A stretch of 64,000 nucleotides of DNA from JBBQCW01 sp038319025 (GTDB lineage: Bacteria > Actinomycetota > Thermoleophilia > Solirubrobacterales > Solirubrobacteraceae): contig JBBQCW010000009.1 in NCBI GenBank assembly GCA_038319025.1, positions 1-64,000 of the forward strand, written 5' to 3'. Positions within the stretch are counted from its first letter, which is position 1. Every line of letters begins with the position of its first letter. The position numbers were made by a program, and so were the translations under genes. Positions 15,394-23,628 of this stretch are shown piece by piece. Below the pieces are notes generated by a model. It worked only from the letters and a program-made list of their open reading frames with translations, was not told where the DNA came from and did no database searches.

Positions 15394-15855
15394 ATGGGCT
15401 ACGTAACCATCGAAGCGCAGCAGGAACTCCTCGACAACGTCGCGGGAGCGATCGACGACATCGCGATCGCGATCGCCGCCCTGGGCTCGGCCTACGAGCT
15501 GCTCGACGAGGCCAATGCCGACCGCCTGGAAGAGGAGTTGTTCCGGCCGCTTCAGCTTGCGTATGGCCGAGCGAAGCGCACGCATGACGGCTTTGCTGAG
15601 CGAGTCAAGTTGCCGATCGGGGACTTCGCTGCGACGCCGGCGCCGGGCGCCGCCTCGCACGGCGTGAAGGCCTTCCTGGAGACGGCATCCGCCGCAATCG
15701 ATCGGGCCGACGCCGATCTGGCCTCGCTGCAGGACTCGCTGCGGCCCGTAGAGGTCGGCGATCCGGAACTGCGCGCCGGCCTGGCCGACGTGCGCGAGCG
15801 CATCGGCGGCTCCCGCGGGCGGGCCCGCGAGTTCGTGCGCACCCTCGGGCGGTAA
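15394..15855 (+). CDS. Helical hypothetical protein, 153 aa
   Basis: The ATG at 15394 is the first sensible start, outside the divergent amt start. The product is almost entirely helical, acidic and rich in Ala, Leu, Asp and Glu, without Cys or Trp. It probably forms a four-helix bundle, with segments EAQQELLDNVAGAIDDIAIA and KAFLETASAAIDRADADLAS. I do not recognise a family. It is cytosolic by composition and converges on the vapC gene, 8 bp away. Confidence 0.6.
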   Translation: MGYVTIEAQQELLDNVAGAIDDIAIAIAALGSAYELLDEANADRLEEELFRPLQLAYGRAKRTHDGFAERVKLPIGDFAATPAPGAASHGVKAFLETASAAIDRADADLASLQDSLRPVEVGDPELRAGLADVRERIGGSRGRAREFVRTLGR

Positions 15856-15863
15856 GGAGCCAG

Positions 15864-16289
15864 CTACTCCGGTAGCCGGTGCCGGACCCCGGTGAACCGG
15901 GCGAAGTCGCGATCGTAGGAGACGATCTCGGCCCCATGCTCGACCGCCAGCGCCGCGAGGTGCGCATCGGTCGTGAGGTTGCCTGCCGTGCCGGCGTCAC
16001 TCAGCAGGCCACGCAAAAGGTCCGCGTGCCGGGACGTGGGCGTCGGCACCACTGCGGCCGGTGCGGCGAGCCATGCCTGCACCTGGGCCATCGCCTCGTC
16101 CGCCGTCATCGGACTGGCCATGATCGCCGGATTAGTGGAAATACGGATAAACCCCAGGAGCACGATCCAGGGAAGGCCGACGGTCTGCGCACCGCCCAGC
16201 GACCGGTCGAGCCAGGTCCGCGCTGACTCGTGGTCGGCGCTCTCCTCATCGACGGCGTAGAGCAGCACGTTGACGTCGACGATGACCAC
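15864..16289 (-). CDS. vapC: VapC-type PIN-domain ribonuclease toxin
   Basis: The 141-residue PIN domain keeps all expected acidic residues: MVIVDVNVLLYAVDEE (Asp5), the mid-helix Glu/Asp region, NLTTDAHLAALAVEHGAEIVSYDRDF (two Asp) and a terminal RFTGVR. This matches the VapC group with DVNVLLYA starts. It would cleave RNA under Mg2+ when released from its antitoxin. It lies 6 bp downstream of the antitoxin gene in the classic antitoxin-first order. Confidence 0.88.
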   Translation of the reverse strand: MVIVDVNVLLYAVDEESADHESARTWLDRSLGGAQTVGLPWIVLLGFIRISTNPAIMASPMTADEAMAQVQAWLAAPAAVVPTPTSRHADLLRGLLSDAGTAGNLTTDAHLAALAVEHGAEIVSYDRDFARFTGVRHRLPE

Positions 16290-16295
16290 TGGTCG

Positions 16296-16550
16296 TCAGC
16301 GCCGCTCAGCCAACCGGCGGGCGACGGCGTCGTCCTCGAGGTCGGCCGCGACTTGCAGCGCCTTCGTGAGGTCGACGCGCGCAGGCCCGAGACGCCGTGG
16401 CGTCGTATAGACGGGCGACCCCTGGACCGGAGCCGTCAGGCCGGCGCGGATGGCCTCGTTGACCGCTTCCTTGAATGACAGCCCGCGTTCCCGCTGGGAC
16501 CGCTCGATCAGCGCCCGGGTGTCGGCGTCGAGGGTGACCGTCGTTCGCAT
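16296..16550 (-). CDS. vapB: VapB-type ribbon-helix-helix antitoxin
   Basis: The 84-residue protein starts MRTTVTLDADTRALIERSQRERG, a ribbon-helix-helix DNA-binding N-terminus. A basic and then acidic tail (TPRRLGPARVDLTKALQVAADLEDDAVA) would bind the toxin. It precedes vapC by 6 bp. Palindromes at 16563-16590, directly upstream of its ATG, suit autoregulation. Confidence 0.88.
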   Translation of the reverse strand: MRTTVTLDADTRALIERSQRERGLSFKEAVNEAIRAGLTAPVQGSPVYTTPRRLGPARVDLTKALQVAADLEDDAVARRLAERR

Positions 16551-16562
16551 GGACGCATCATA

Positions 16563-16590
16563 GCATCACTTTATGTGATGCAGTGATGCA
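16563..16590. promoter_or_regulatory. Palindromic repeats, candidate VapB operator
   Basis: GCATCAC-TTTAT-GTGATGC forms a 7-bp inverted repeat (16563-16581). A further GTGATGCA copy lies two bases on (to 16590). The block begins about 12 bp upstream of the vapB start and is AT-richer than its surroundings, so it probably overlaps the promoter of the toxin-antitoxin operon. Confidence 0.55.
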
Positions 16591-16596
16591 TTCCGC

Positions 16597-17628
16597 TTAC
16601 CCAGTCGTTGCCGTGGGCGCCTGGGCCGGGTCCGACGGTGGCAGCTCGTCTGGCAGATCGCCGGCCGGTGAGGACTGCCACGGAAATCTGCCCCGGGCGT
16701 GCCGGATCTTGTAGGCGATCGCCCCCTGCGTGTTCATCGAGTGCCACGCCGCGTGTGTGGTGAGGCTCATGTCGGGTATCCAGAACCGGTCGACGATCGG
16801 ATCCAAGGGCGTCGGCGGGCGCAGATCCACGTCCGCCGCCACGTGACCCTCGCCGTCCTCGAGCGTGAGGTGCGCCAGGACGGTGCCGTCGCGGTCGCAG
16901 ACCTGTGACTCCCCGAGCATCACGGTGCGCCACGGGATCCCCGGGCCCAACGGAGTGGCACCTTCAACGGGACCGACGTGCGCGGCGTGGGCCACGGGCG
17001 CGCCGGTCAGCCGCGCGACCTGGCCGGGAAGCGCTTGGGCCTGCCGACGCCAGCGTGCATGCTCATGCTCGGACAGCCGCCGGAACGGGCCGCCCCAGTT
17101 GAGCGGCATCGAGGGCCAACACATGCCGCCCAGGACCAAGCGCGCACCGCCCGCCCGTACGCGAGCGGCCGTCCGGTTGCGCGCCCATTCCCAGCCGGAC
17201 ATCAGGCCGACGGTGCAGTCCAAGCTGCCGCAGCGCACCACCCCGTCGTCATCGCCTCCCACGTAGAAGTACTGCTCCCAGGCCGTCGGGATGTCCTTGT
17301 CGTGCAGGTGCACCGCGCCGTCGGGTTCGGCGAGCACGTAGGTCCCGTAGGCGTGCGCCCCACGCACCGCGAGGAAGCCGCCGGCCACCACGCAGTCCAG
17401 CTCACGGGCAAGGCCGGTCAAAAGCTGAAAGGGCTGGCCGTCGACAGGTCGCGCCACATCGCGGATCACCGATGCGTAGACGTTGGGTGACGAGCAGCCT
17501 TCGGGCAAGACGATCACGTCGGGGGAGTGCTCGCGATGTGCGTCCCGAACGAGGTCCTCGACACGGGCCAGGTTGCGCTCAACCTCACCGAGCGCAAGCG
17601 CCGGCTGTACGACCGCGATGCGGGTCAT
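16597..17628 (-). CDS. Nitrilase-superfamily protein lacking the usual catalytic Cys
   Basis: The 343-residue protein is a carbon-nitrogen hydrolase by pattern. It has MTRIAVVQPALALGEVERNL at the start, the catalytic Glu in DVIVLPEGCSS and the Lys in LHDKDIPTAWEQ. At the nucleophile position, where relatives have CWE, it reads GLMSGWEWARNRTA, so the Cys appears replaced by Gly with a Ser before it. Cys elsewhere (GGMCWPS) is not at the active-site elbow. Its ATG overlaps the stop of the upstream FAD oxidoreductase by 4 bp (ATGA), so the two are translationally coupled. It may be a non-hydrolytic or scaffold member. Confidence 0.75.
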   Translation of the reverse strand: MTRIAVVQPALALGEVERNLARVEDLVRDAHREHSPDVIVLPEGCSSPNVYASVIRDVARPVDGQPFQLLTGLARELDCVVAGGFLAVRGAHAYGTYVLAEPDGAVHLHDKDIPTAWEQYFYVGGDDDGVVRCGSLDCTVGLMSGWEWARNRTAARVRAGGARLVLGGMCWPSMPLNWGGPFRRLSEHEHARWRRQAQALPGQVARLTGAPVAHAAHVGPVEGATPLGPGIPWRTVMLGESQVCDRDGTVLAHLTLEDGEGHVAADVDLRPPTPLDPIVDRFWIPDMSLTTHAAWHSMNTQGAIAYKIRHARGRFPWQSSPAGDLPDELPPSDPAQAPTATTG

Positions 17629-19067
17629 GCGGGGACTTCGGCCGCGGCGACAGGCGTGGAAGCGGCAGCCGCCCGCCGAGCGGCTGGAGCGGCAGGCCAC
17701 GTCGCGCCCGGATGGTCGGAGCCCGCCACGAGACGCGTCGATCGGAAGCGATCGGCGCGGCCTTCGGAAGCGATCAGCAGCTCGGTCCGCACGTCGCCGA
17801 CGGCCCGGCGGATCGACTCCTTCCGCGAACGATCGCCGCGCCACAGCGCGGCTCCGAAGGCGCGCGTCAGGCGGGGCAGCGGCGCGATCTCCTGCGGTGT
17901 CCGCGCGCGACCGAACAAGTCGCCGAGGTCCGGATCCTCCGTGCGCCCGGCGTCTCGAACCATCTCGCACAGCGCCGGCGACTGGCGCTCCACGCGCGTA
18001 TCCGCGTTGGCGAAATGGTAGGACGGCAAGCATTCGCGGTCGCGGGCGGCCTCCCAGTTGCGGGTGGCGCGATCGACCGCCGCGGGGTCGTCCAGCGTCG
18101 GCAGCACGTGCTCGGCGAGCGTGCGACCTGACCACAATGCATCGCGCATCCCCTGCCCGGTGACGGGATCCTTGAAGTGGCCCGCGTCTCCCGCGAGCGC
18201 CCAGCCGGGGCCGGACGACGCGCGGAAGAATGCGGCGGTGTCGGCCGTGGAGCGCAGCTTGCTGCCCGGTGCGGCGCCGGCCACGCGTGCCGCCAGGCCG
18301 GGATGCTGATCGAGTTTGCGCTGCCAGTAGGAGTCCGGATCCGAGCGGGCCTCGGCCACCTCGTCACGATGGCCCATCAGCAGGATCAGCAGGCGCCCGA
18401 CCGGCGCCGACGGGAAGGCAAGAGCAAACGAATCCCCTTCGCGCCACTGCGAGTACGTCGTGGCGTCGGGGGTGCCCATCATCGGATCGTCCAGGTACCG
18501 GAACACCAGCCCGCGGCCGTTCTGCGACAGCCGATAAGGCTTCCACGCCCCGACCAGAGTGGCCATCGTGGAGCGGCGCCCGTCGGCTCCGACCACAAGC
18601 GTCGCCCCGACTTCGTGAGCTTCGCCGGCAGCGTCGCGGTACTGCACTCCGGTAACCCGGCCGGCGCGGCCCAGCAGCCCGTCGACGGTGCACTGTTCAC
18701 GAACCTCCGCGCCCTGCTCCCGCGCGGCCTCCACCAGTTGCACGTCCTGCAGATCGCGGGGGACGCACACGCCGAAGTCGATCCCGTCATCCGCCGGCCG
18801 CAGGCGCTCCAGGCAGCGGATCCCTTCCACCTCGACGCTGATGTGCCGCACGCGCGTCGGGTTTGCGTGTTTCAGGATCCGGGGCAGCGCTCCGAGTTGC
18901 GCCAGCTCGCTGGTGCCGGCGGGCATCAGTAGGTGCGTGGAGAGCTGATCGGAAGGGAAACGCATACGGTCCAAGACGAGCACGCGGCGCCCGGCGCGGG
19001 CCAGTGGGGCGGCCAGCGCGCACCCCGCAAGTCGGGATCCGACCACCACGACGTCGACCTGTTCCAC
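17625..19067 (-). CDS. FAD-dependent monooxygenase/geranylgeranyl-reductase-like oxidoreductase
   Basis: The 480-residue protein starts at GTG 19067, with AGGAG six bases upstream. The N-terminal dinucleotide fold reads VDVVVVGSRLAGCALAAPLA and VLVLDR, a variant of GxGxxG. A DG motif follows (VVGADGRRSTM), and the second FAD motif is WALAGDAGHFKDPVTGQGM, typical of the PHBH-like monooxygenase and reductase family. The C-terminal 50 residues are low-complexity Ala/Arg. These flavoproteins hydroxylate or reduce aromatic or isoprenoid substrates using NAD(P)H. The downstream nitrilase-like gene overlaps it by 4 bp, so both probably serve one pathway. Confidence 0.8.
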   Translation of the reverse strand: MEQVDVVVVGSRLAGCALAAPLARAGRRVLVLDRMRFPSDQLSTHLLMPAGTSELAQLGALPRILKHANPTRVRHISVEVEGIRCLERLRPADDGIDFGVCVPRDLQDVQLVEAAREQGAEVREQCTVDGLLGRAGRVTGVQYRDAAGEAHEVGATLVVGADGRRSTMATLVGAWKPYRLSQNGRGLVFRYLDDPMMGTPDATTYSQWREGDSFALAFPSAPVGRLLILLMGHRDEVAEARSDPDSYWQRKLDQHPGLAARVAGAAPGSKLRSTADTAAFFRASSGPGWALAGDAGHFKDPVTGQGMRDALWSGRTLAEHVLPTLDDPAAVDRATRNWEAARDRECLPSYHFANADTRVERQSPALCEMVRDAGRTEDPDLGDLFGRARTPQEIAPLPRLTRAFGAALWRGDRSRKESIRRAVGDVRTELLIASEGRADRFRSTRLVAGSDHPGATWPAAPAARRAAAASTPVAAAEVPA

Positions 19068-19142
19068 GCTCCGCTCCTCTCCACAGCTGGGACGTTCGTC
19101 AGCTTGACCGAACCGAGGCGGCACGGCAAGCCGCCGGGCCCG

Positions 19143-19607
19143 TCACCAATAGTCGGCCATCAGCGCGTCAGCCCACTCAGGCTGGCCCACCGAACCACGC
19201 GCGTCGAACTGGCGCATGTAGGGCTTTACGTCAAGGACGGGCGTGCCGTCGATCGCATCGAGGCCGCGGACGTGCAGATCGGTGCCGTCCACGGCGAGCA
19301 GGACGCAGCGGCTGACGCCGATCCGATTGGGCCGGTCCTTGCCCCGCTGGGCGAAGATGCCGACCTGCGGCCACTCGGGGTTACCCCGCGGGCGACGCGC
19401 GCCCGTGTGCTCGTCCGCGTCCGCCACGAGATGGAAGCGGTAGACGACCTCCAGGTGGGAGAACGCGTCGAGCCCGGCCACCGCCTCAGGGCCGAACCGC
19501 GGGTCCAGCCGCACCATCGCGTCGACCGTGTCCCAGCCATCGTCGACGGGCTCGGTCCGCCCGCCGACCACATACCCGACGGGACGCAGGGTGATTTCGT
19601 CCTTCAT
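19143..19607 (-). CDS. trmO: tRNA (m6t6A37) N6-methyltransferase, TrmO/TsaA family
   Basis: The 154-residue protein from ATG 19607 shows TrmO/TsaA hallmarks. There is an N-terminal ITLRPVGYVVGG strand, GLDAFSHLEVVYRFH, then RGNPEWPQVGIFAQRGKDRPNRIG containing the R-x-x-R-P-N signature, and TPVLDVKPYM. The family methylates N6-threonylcarbamoyladenosine at position 37 of tRNA-Thr using SAM. It follows the hypothetical gene 19612-20214 after only 4 bp and probably shares its transcript. Confidence 0.85.
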   Translation of the reverse strand: MKDEITLRPVGYVVGGRTEPVDDGWDTVDAMVRLDPRFGPEAVAGLDAFSHLEVVYRFHLVADADEHTGARRPRGNPEWPQVGIFAQRGKDRPNRIGVSRCVLLAVDGTDLHVRGLDAIDGTPVLDVKPYMRQFDARGSVGQPEWADALMADYW

Positions 19608-19611
19608 GGCC

Positions 19612-20214
19612 TCAGGCCGTAAGCCGGCCTTGGGCCCGCGCGCGATCGAGCACGCCGTCGGGCACCGGAACACCGGGCGGATGACCGTCGACCAAATGAT
19701 GGGCGAAGACGAACAGCATGGGCGCCCACGGCGAGGCGAGACGCAGCGGCGGCATGCCGGAGGTCTGCACCGTCACGGCGGGACCGTCTGTTCCGGGCGT
19801 CCACTGGGGCGCGCCGGCCTCCGCAAACCAGAGCGACTCCACCTGCCCGTTCAGCGTGAGTGCGATGCGCTGGTTGGTGAGCACGAGGTCCGCAGTGCCG
19901 AGCGAATGCCAGCGCGGAACGGCAGCGCGCTCAGCGTCGGCCTTCTTGGATTTGTTGTGGGCGTAGCTCGCCGCGCCGGTGACGGCCCACCCGACCGGGC
20001 CGCCGAGCAGTACGACCGACTTGCGATAGCCGGAGTTCTCACCGTAATACCCGGTCACGCTGACCGGGACCAGATGTGCGTGCGCAACCTCGCCGGGGCC
20101 AAGCGTGAACGGTGCCGTCTCCTGCGGCAGCGCGGCGCCGCCGGCCAGCGATCCGGACCATTGCCAAGCGCGCAGGTAGCCCTCGTCGTACGCGCTCCAC
20201 TCAGCCGTTGCCAT
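19612..20214 (-). CDS. Hypothetical protein, 200 aa
   Basis: The ATG at 20214 gives a protein without signal peptide. The first 60 residues hold Trp and Tyr-rich sequence (EWSAYDEGYLRAWQWSG). A single hydrophobic stretch occurs at VLLGGPVGWAVTGAASYA. The C-terminal half (LGTADLVLTNQRIALTLNG) resembles the PH-like or short-PH fold of actinobacterial membrane-linked proteins that read a strand-rich nucleotide- or lipid-binding module. I do not recognise a named family. It is the first gene of a two-gene unit with trmO. Confidence 0.6.
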   Translation of the reverse strand: MATAEWSAYDEGYLRAWQWSGSLAGGAALPQETAPFTLGPGEVAHAHLVPVSVTGYYGENSGYRKSVVLLGGPVGWAVTGAASYAHNKSKKADAERAAVPRWHSLGTADLVLTNQRIALTLNGQVESLWFAEAGAPQWTPGTDGPAVTVQTSGMPPLRLASPWAPMLFVFAHHLVDGHPPGVPVPDGVLDRARAQGRLTA

Positions 20215-20270
20215 GAGCGGCATCGTAGCCGGGCAACGCATCGGGATAGGCTCGGCCCTGTGAAGGCCGT

Positions 20271-21260
20271 GTGAGCGTGGAGGCTGCCACCACACCCAGC
20301 GACGTGCCCGCGCCTGTCCTGCGGGATGACCGCGCCCTGCGGGCGCTGCGCCGCCTGGCTCCCGTCGTCTACGTGATCGCCCTCCTGACAACGGTGTTCG
20401 CCATCGGGCTGCCACTCGCGCGGGACCAACTCTTCATGTGGCTCATCTTGGGCGTAGCGGCTTTCAGCATCGGCGCATGGCGCTCGTGGGGCAGCATGGT
20501 GGTCGAATGGCTGCCGTTCCTCGGCCTGCTGATTTTGTACGACAAGCTGCGGGGCGCGGTTGCCGTGAGCCCGGCCCACGCCCACCTCGTGCCGCAGTTG
20601 GATGTCGACCGCTGGCTCGGCGGCGGGACGCTGCCGACGGCCTGGTTGCAGCAGCGGCTCTGGCACGGCGGATCGCTGCGCTGGTGGGACGTTGCCGTGT
20701 GGGCGGTCTACATGACCCATTTCTTTGCGGTTTGGATCATCGCAGCGGTGTTGTGGCACCGCTCGCGTCCACGCTTTCGCCGGTACGCCGTCCTGATCGT
20801 GGCGCTCACGCTGAGCGCATTCTTCATCTACTGGCTCTACCCGGCGCAGCCACCATGGCTGGCGGCCGACTTGAGCAAGACCGCTCCGCTGGAGCGCATC
20901 GTCCCGCGCGTTTGGGGTGAACTCGGTGTGCGCACCGTGGAGTCTGTCTACGAGGACGGGAGCCTGGTCAACCAGGTCGCCGCCGTCCCTTCGTTGCACG
21001 CGGCGTACCCGGTGATGCTGATGCTGTTCTTCTGGCCGTCGGGCTGGAAGGTGAGGATCGGCTTCGGCCTGTACGCGCTCGCGATGGCGTTTGCGCTCGT
21101 CTACTCGGGCGAGCACTTCGTCGCTGACATCCTGGCCGGCTGGCTCTTGGCCGGGCTTGTGTACTTGCTGGTCGGTGCGCTGCGGGCGCCGGCCGCCAAG
21201 GCCTGGCGCTGGGCCGTCACTTCCCGACGAAGTACGGCTGCGCCCACACCCGCTGCTTGA
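20271..21260 (+). CDS. PAP2/inositolphosphotransferase-like membrane protein
   Basis: The 329-residue membrane protein has about six helices and the PAP2-type signature split over three places: KLRGAVAVSP, then AAVPSLHAAYPVML (PSxH), then YSGEHFVADILAGWLLAG (H and D). This layout matches the PAP2_3 (inositol phosphotransferase/Aur1-like) branch, which transfers or removes phospho-head groups on lipids at the outer face. The GTG at 20271 is used. Its last 44 bases overlap the convergent transglycosylase-like gene. Confidence 0.8.
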   Translation: MSVEAATTPSDVPAPVLRDDRALRALRRLAPVVYVIALLTTVFAIGLPLARDQLFMWLILGVAAFSIGAWRSWGSMVVEWLPFLGLLILYDKLRGAVAVSPAHAHLVPQLDVDRWLGGGTLPTAWLQQRLWHGGSLRWWDVAVWAVYMTHFFAVWIIAAVLWHRSRPRFRRYAVLIVALTLSAFFIYWLYPAQPPWLAADLSKTAPLERIVPRVWGELGVRTVESVYEDGSLVNQVAAVPSLHAAYPVMLMLFFWPSGWKVRIGFGLYALAMAFALVYSGEHFVADILAGWLLAGLVYLLVGALRAPAAKAWRWAVTSRRSTAAPTPAA

Positions 21261-21936
21261 AGTACGAGCGCACCTCGGCGACGTAGGTGTCACCGGCGGC
21301 CACGTGCCAACGCCCGGCCGCCCAGTATCCGACGGAGCCCCACAGATCGCCGGCACGGTAGCGGCGCCCGTTGCCACTGACGGTGTTCAGCCACGTCTGC
21401 TTACCGTCGTAGTAGGAGCGGATGATGGCGCCGTAGTAGTCGGCGTTCATGGCCGTGTCGTTGCGCATGATCCCGCACACGACCGACCCTTCGCAGTGGT
21501 AGGGCGTGCGGACCTGGAAGAGGCCGAAGCTCGACCCCTCGTTGCCGACGAAGCTCATCACCCACCACGTCTCCGTCGCCGCAACGGCCCGTAGCAGGCG
21601 GGTCGACAGCCCCCACTTGGCGGCCGCCCACTGGATGATCTGGTCGGTGGTCCCGCGGTAGTGACCCGTGACCCACTGCGAATACGGGTTGGCGGTGTTC
21701 TGTCTGCGGAAGGCCTGCAGTTCCGCGCCCGTGGGGATGGTGTGATTGGCCTGATAGTTCTGCGGACGTGGCTCGAAGCGACCGCGCACGTGCGCGGCGG
21801 CCGCCTTGTCCGAGAGTGGTGCGGAACCGATGCGCGCGGTGACAAGCCGGCTGTTCGCGGCCGCGCCCGCGGGCACGGCACCGCCGACCGCCAAGACGGC
21901 GAGCAGCAACAGCGGGCAGAAGAGACGGCGACGCAT
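21217..21936 (-). CDS. Secreted lytic-transglycosylase-like protein
   Basis: From ATG 21936 the 239-residue product has a clear signal peptide (MRRRLFCPLLLLAVLAVGGA, cleavage near AGAAA). The mature part holds a lysozyme-like core: IIQWAAAKWGLSTRLLRAVA, then ATETWW with probable catalytic Glu122, then GNEGSSFGLFQVR, the SLT pattern of Glu followed by G-x-GLFQ. Trp and Tyr-rich sequence follows. It probably cleaves or remodels peptidoglycan outside the membrane. It is convergent with, and overlaps, the PAP2-like gene by 44 bp. Confidence 0.65.
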   Translation of the reverse strand: MRRRLFCPLLLLAVLAVGGAVPAGAAANSRLVTARIGSAPLSDKAAAAHVRGRFEPRPQNYQANHTIPTGAELQAFRRQNTANPYSQWVTGHYRGTTDQIIQWAAAKWGLSTRLLRAVAATETWWVMSFVGNEGSSFGLFQVRTPYHCEGSVVCGIMRNDTAMNADYYGAIIRSYYDGKQTWLNTVSGNGRRYRAGDLWGSVGYWAAGRWHVAAGDTYVAEVRSYFKQRVWAQPYFVGK

Positions 21937-22040
21937 CGGAGTGAATGATGGCGCACGGCCCAGCCCCGCTGCGCCGGCTGAACGAACACGACCTGACGGA
22001 CTGGAACACGACCTGAACATCGCGCAGTAGGGTCCGCGCG

Positions 22041-23621
22041 GTGGCCCGCCGCCTTTCCAGCTTTAAGCCGCCGGCCATCGCCGCCGCTTTGCTCGTGCTC
22101 GCCGCTGCTCCGGCCTCTGCAGCAGCCGCGGGCAGCAACCGCGACGGCGTGCGCCTCGTACCGATCGCGGCCGTAGCGGAGCCGATCGCCGTCGCCACGC
22201 CACCGACCGACCGCCATCGCCTGTTCGTGGTCGAGCGGGCCGGGAAGGTGCGGCTGATCCGTAACGGCAAGCTGCTCGCGAGAGCGTTTCTGAACCTGTC
22301 GCCTCGCGTGGGTAGCGGCGGTGAGCGAGGCATGCTGTCGATCGCGTTCAGTCCCGGCTACCGGACCGACGGACTGATGTACGTCTGCTTCAACGCGATC
22401 GACGGCGACATCCGGGTCGAGGAGTACCGACGGTCCGCGAAGAACGCTGACGTAGCTGATGTCTACTCCCGGCGCACGATCATCGTGATCGCCCACCCCA
22501 ACCACAACCACAACTCCGGTGAGCTTCAGTTCGGCCCCGACGGCCTGCTCTACCTGGGCACGGGCGACGGCGGATCATCCGGCGACCCCTACAAACACGG
22601 GCAGGATCTCGGCTCCTCGCTGGGCAAGATCCTGCGCATCGACCCGCGCCGAGACCAACCGCTCGTTCCAGCGAATAACCCTTTCGTGAGCCTGATGGGA
22701 GCGCAGCCGACCGTCTTTGCCTACGGGCTGCGCAACCCGTGGCGCTTCTCGTTCGACCGCGTCACGGGTGCGTTCACGGTCGCGGATGTCGGGCAGAACG
22801 AGGTCGAGGAGTTCGACTACGTGAAACCTGGCCACCTGAAGGGCAGCAACTTCGGCTGGAGCAAGTGCGAAGGCACGCATGCCTTCCCGCCGGCCGGTCA
22901 CCCACGGGCGCCGTGCACGCTCAAGCACATGGTCATCCCCGTGATTCAGCATCCGCACAACACCGAGTACTGCGCGGGCATCGGCGGCTACATCGTCCGC
23001 GACCGCTCGCTGACCGGTCTCTATGGCCGTTACGTGTACGGCGACTTCTGTCGGCCGGCGCTGCGCTCGGCGCGCGTCTCTGGCTCCGCGCGCTACCGCG
23101 ACGACCGCGCAATCGGCCTCAGCGTCGTGGCGCTTTCGGCGTTCGGCGAAGGCCCCGGCGGCTGCCTGTACGTGACGTCGCTGGCCGGCGGCGTGGTCTC
23201 GCGCCTCGCGCCGGCCGGCGGGGGCGACCGAGTCACGTGCCCGGGCGGGAAGGCCCATGCGATCGCCAACCCGCCCGTGGATCGCACCGCGCCCGTCCTC
23301 ACGGTGGGGGCGCAGGCGCAGCCCGCGCTGCAGACGGGCTTCTTCGGCGTCGACGCGCAGTGCGATGAGCGCTGCACGCTGACGGCCACGGCGAGGCTGG
23401 TTGGCACCGGCACGGCGACAGTGCTGCTGCACACTCGGCGCCGCACGCTCCCCGGCGGGCTCCCAGGTCGCATCGGCTTTGCGCTCAGCCACGAACGGCG
23501 GGACCACCTGGTCGCGTTGCGGCACGTCAACGCCACGGTGACCATCAGGGCCACGGACGCAGCCGGCAACGTGCGGATTCGCATCCTGCGGGTGCGCCTC
23601 ACCAGCGACACCGAGAACTGA
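22041..23621 (+). CDS. PQQ-dependent sugar dehydrogenase family, secreted
   Basis: This 526-residue protein has a signal peptide (core APPAIAAALLVLAAAPASAAA region, residues 10-30) and the soluble glucose dehydrogenase/Hhip-type beta propeller. Landmarks are LFVVERAGKVRLIRNG, GERGMLSIAFSPGY, HNHNSGELQFGPDGLLYLGT, GDGGSSGDP, YGLRNPWRFSFDR and GGYIVRDRSL. Such proteins oxidise aldoses with PQQ in the envelope. Residues about 410-526 are an extra Ig-like or beta-sandwich tail. A paralogue with the same core lies at 50896-52629. No PQQ synthesis genes are in the window, so cofactor identity is inferred. Confidence 0.85.
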   Translation: MARRLSSFKPPAIAAALLVLAAAPASAAAAGSNRDGVRLVPIAAVAEPIAVATPPTDRHRLFVVERAGKVRLIRNGKLLARAFLNLSPRVGSGGERGMLSIAFSPGYRTDGLMYVCFNAIDGDIRVEEYRRSAKNADVADVYSRRTIIVIAHPNHNHNSGELQFGPDGLLYLGTGDGGSSGDPYKHGQDLGSSLGKILRIDPRRDQPLVPANNPFVSLMGAQPTVFAYGLRNPWRFSFDRVTGAFTVADVGQNEVEEFDYVKPGHLKGSNFGWSKCEGTHAFPPAGHPRAPCTLKHMVIPVIQHPHNTEYCAGIGGYIVRDRSLTGLYGRYVYGDFCRPALRSARVSGSARYRDDRAIGLSVVALSAFGEGPGGCLYVTSLAGGVVSRLAPAGGGDRVTCPGGKAHAIANPPVDRTAPVLTVGAQAQPALQTGFFGVDAQCDERCTLTATARLVGTGTATVLLHTRRRTLPGGLPGRIGFALSHERRDHLVALRHVNATVTIRATDAAGNVRIRILRVRLTSDTEN

Positions 23622-23628
23622 TCGAGCT

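Noticed and set aside
16597..18135. A 512-residue fusion extending the nitrilase-like gene upstream
   Set aside because: The extra N-terminal part is Arg/Pro-rich antisense-like sequence from the FAD oxidoreductase gene in another frame; the ATGA overlap at 17625-17628 gives a clean start.
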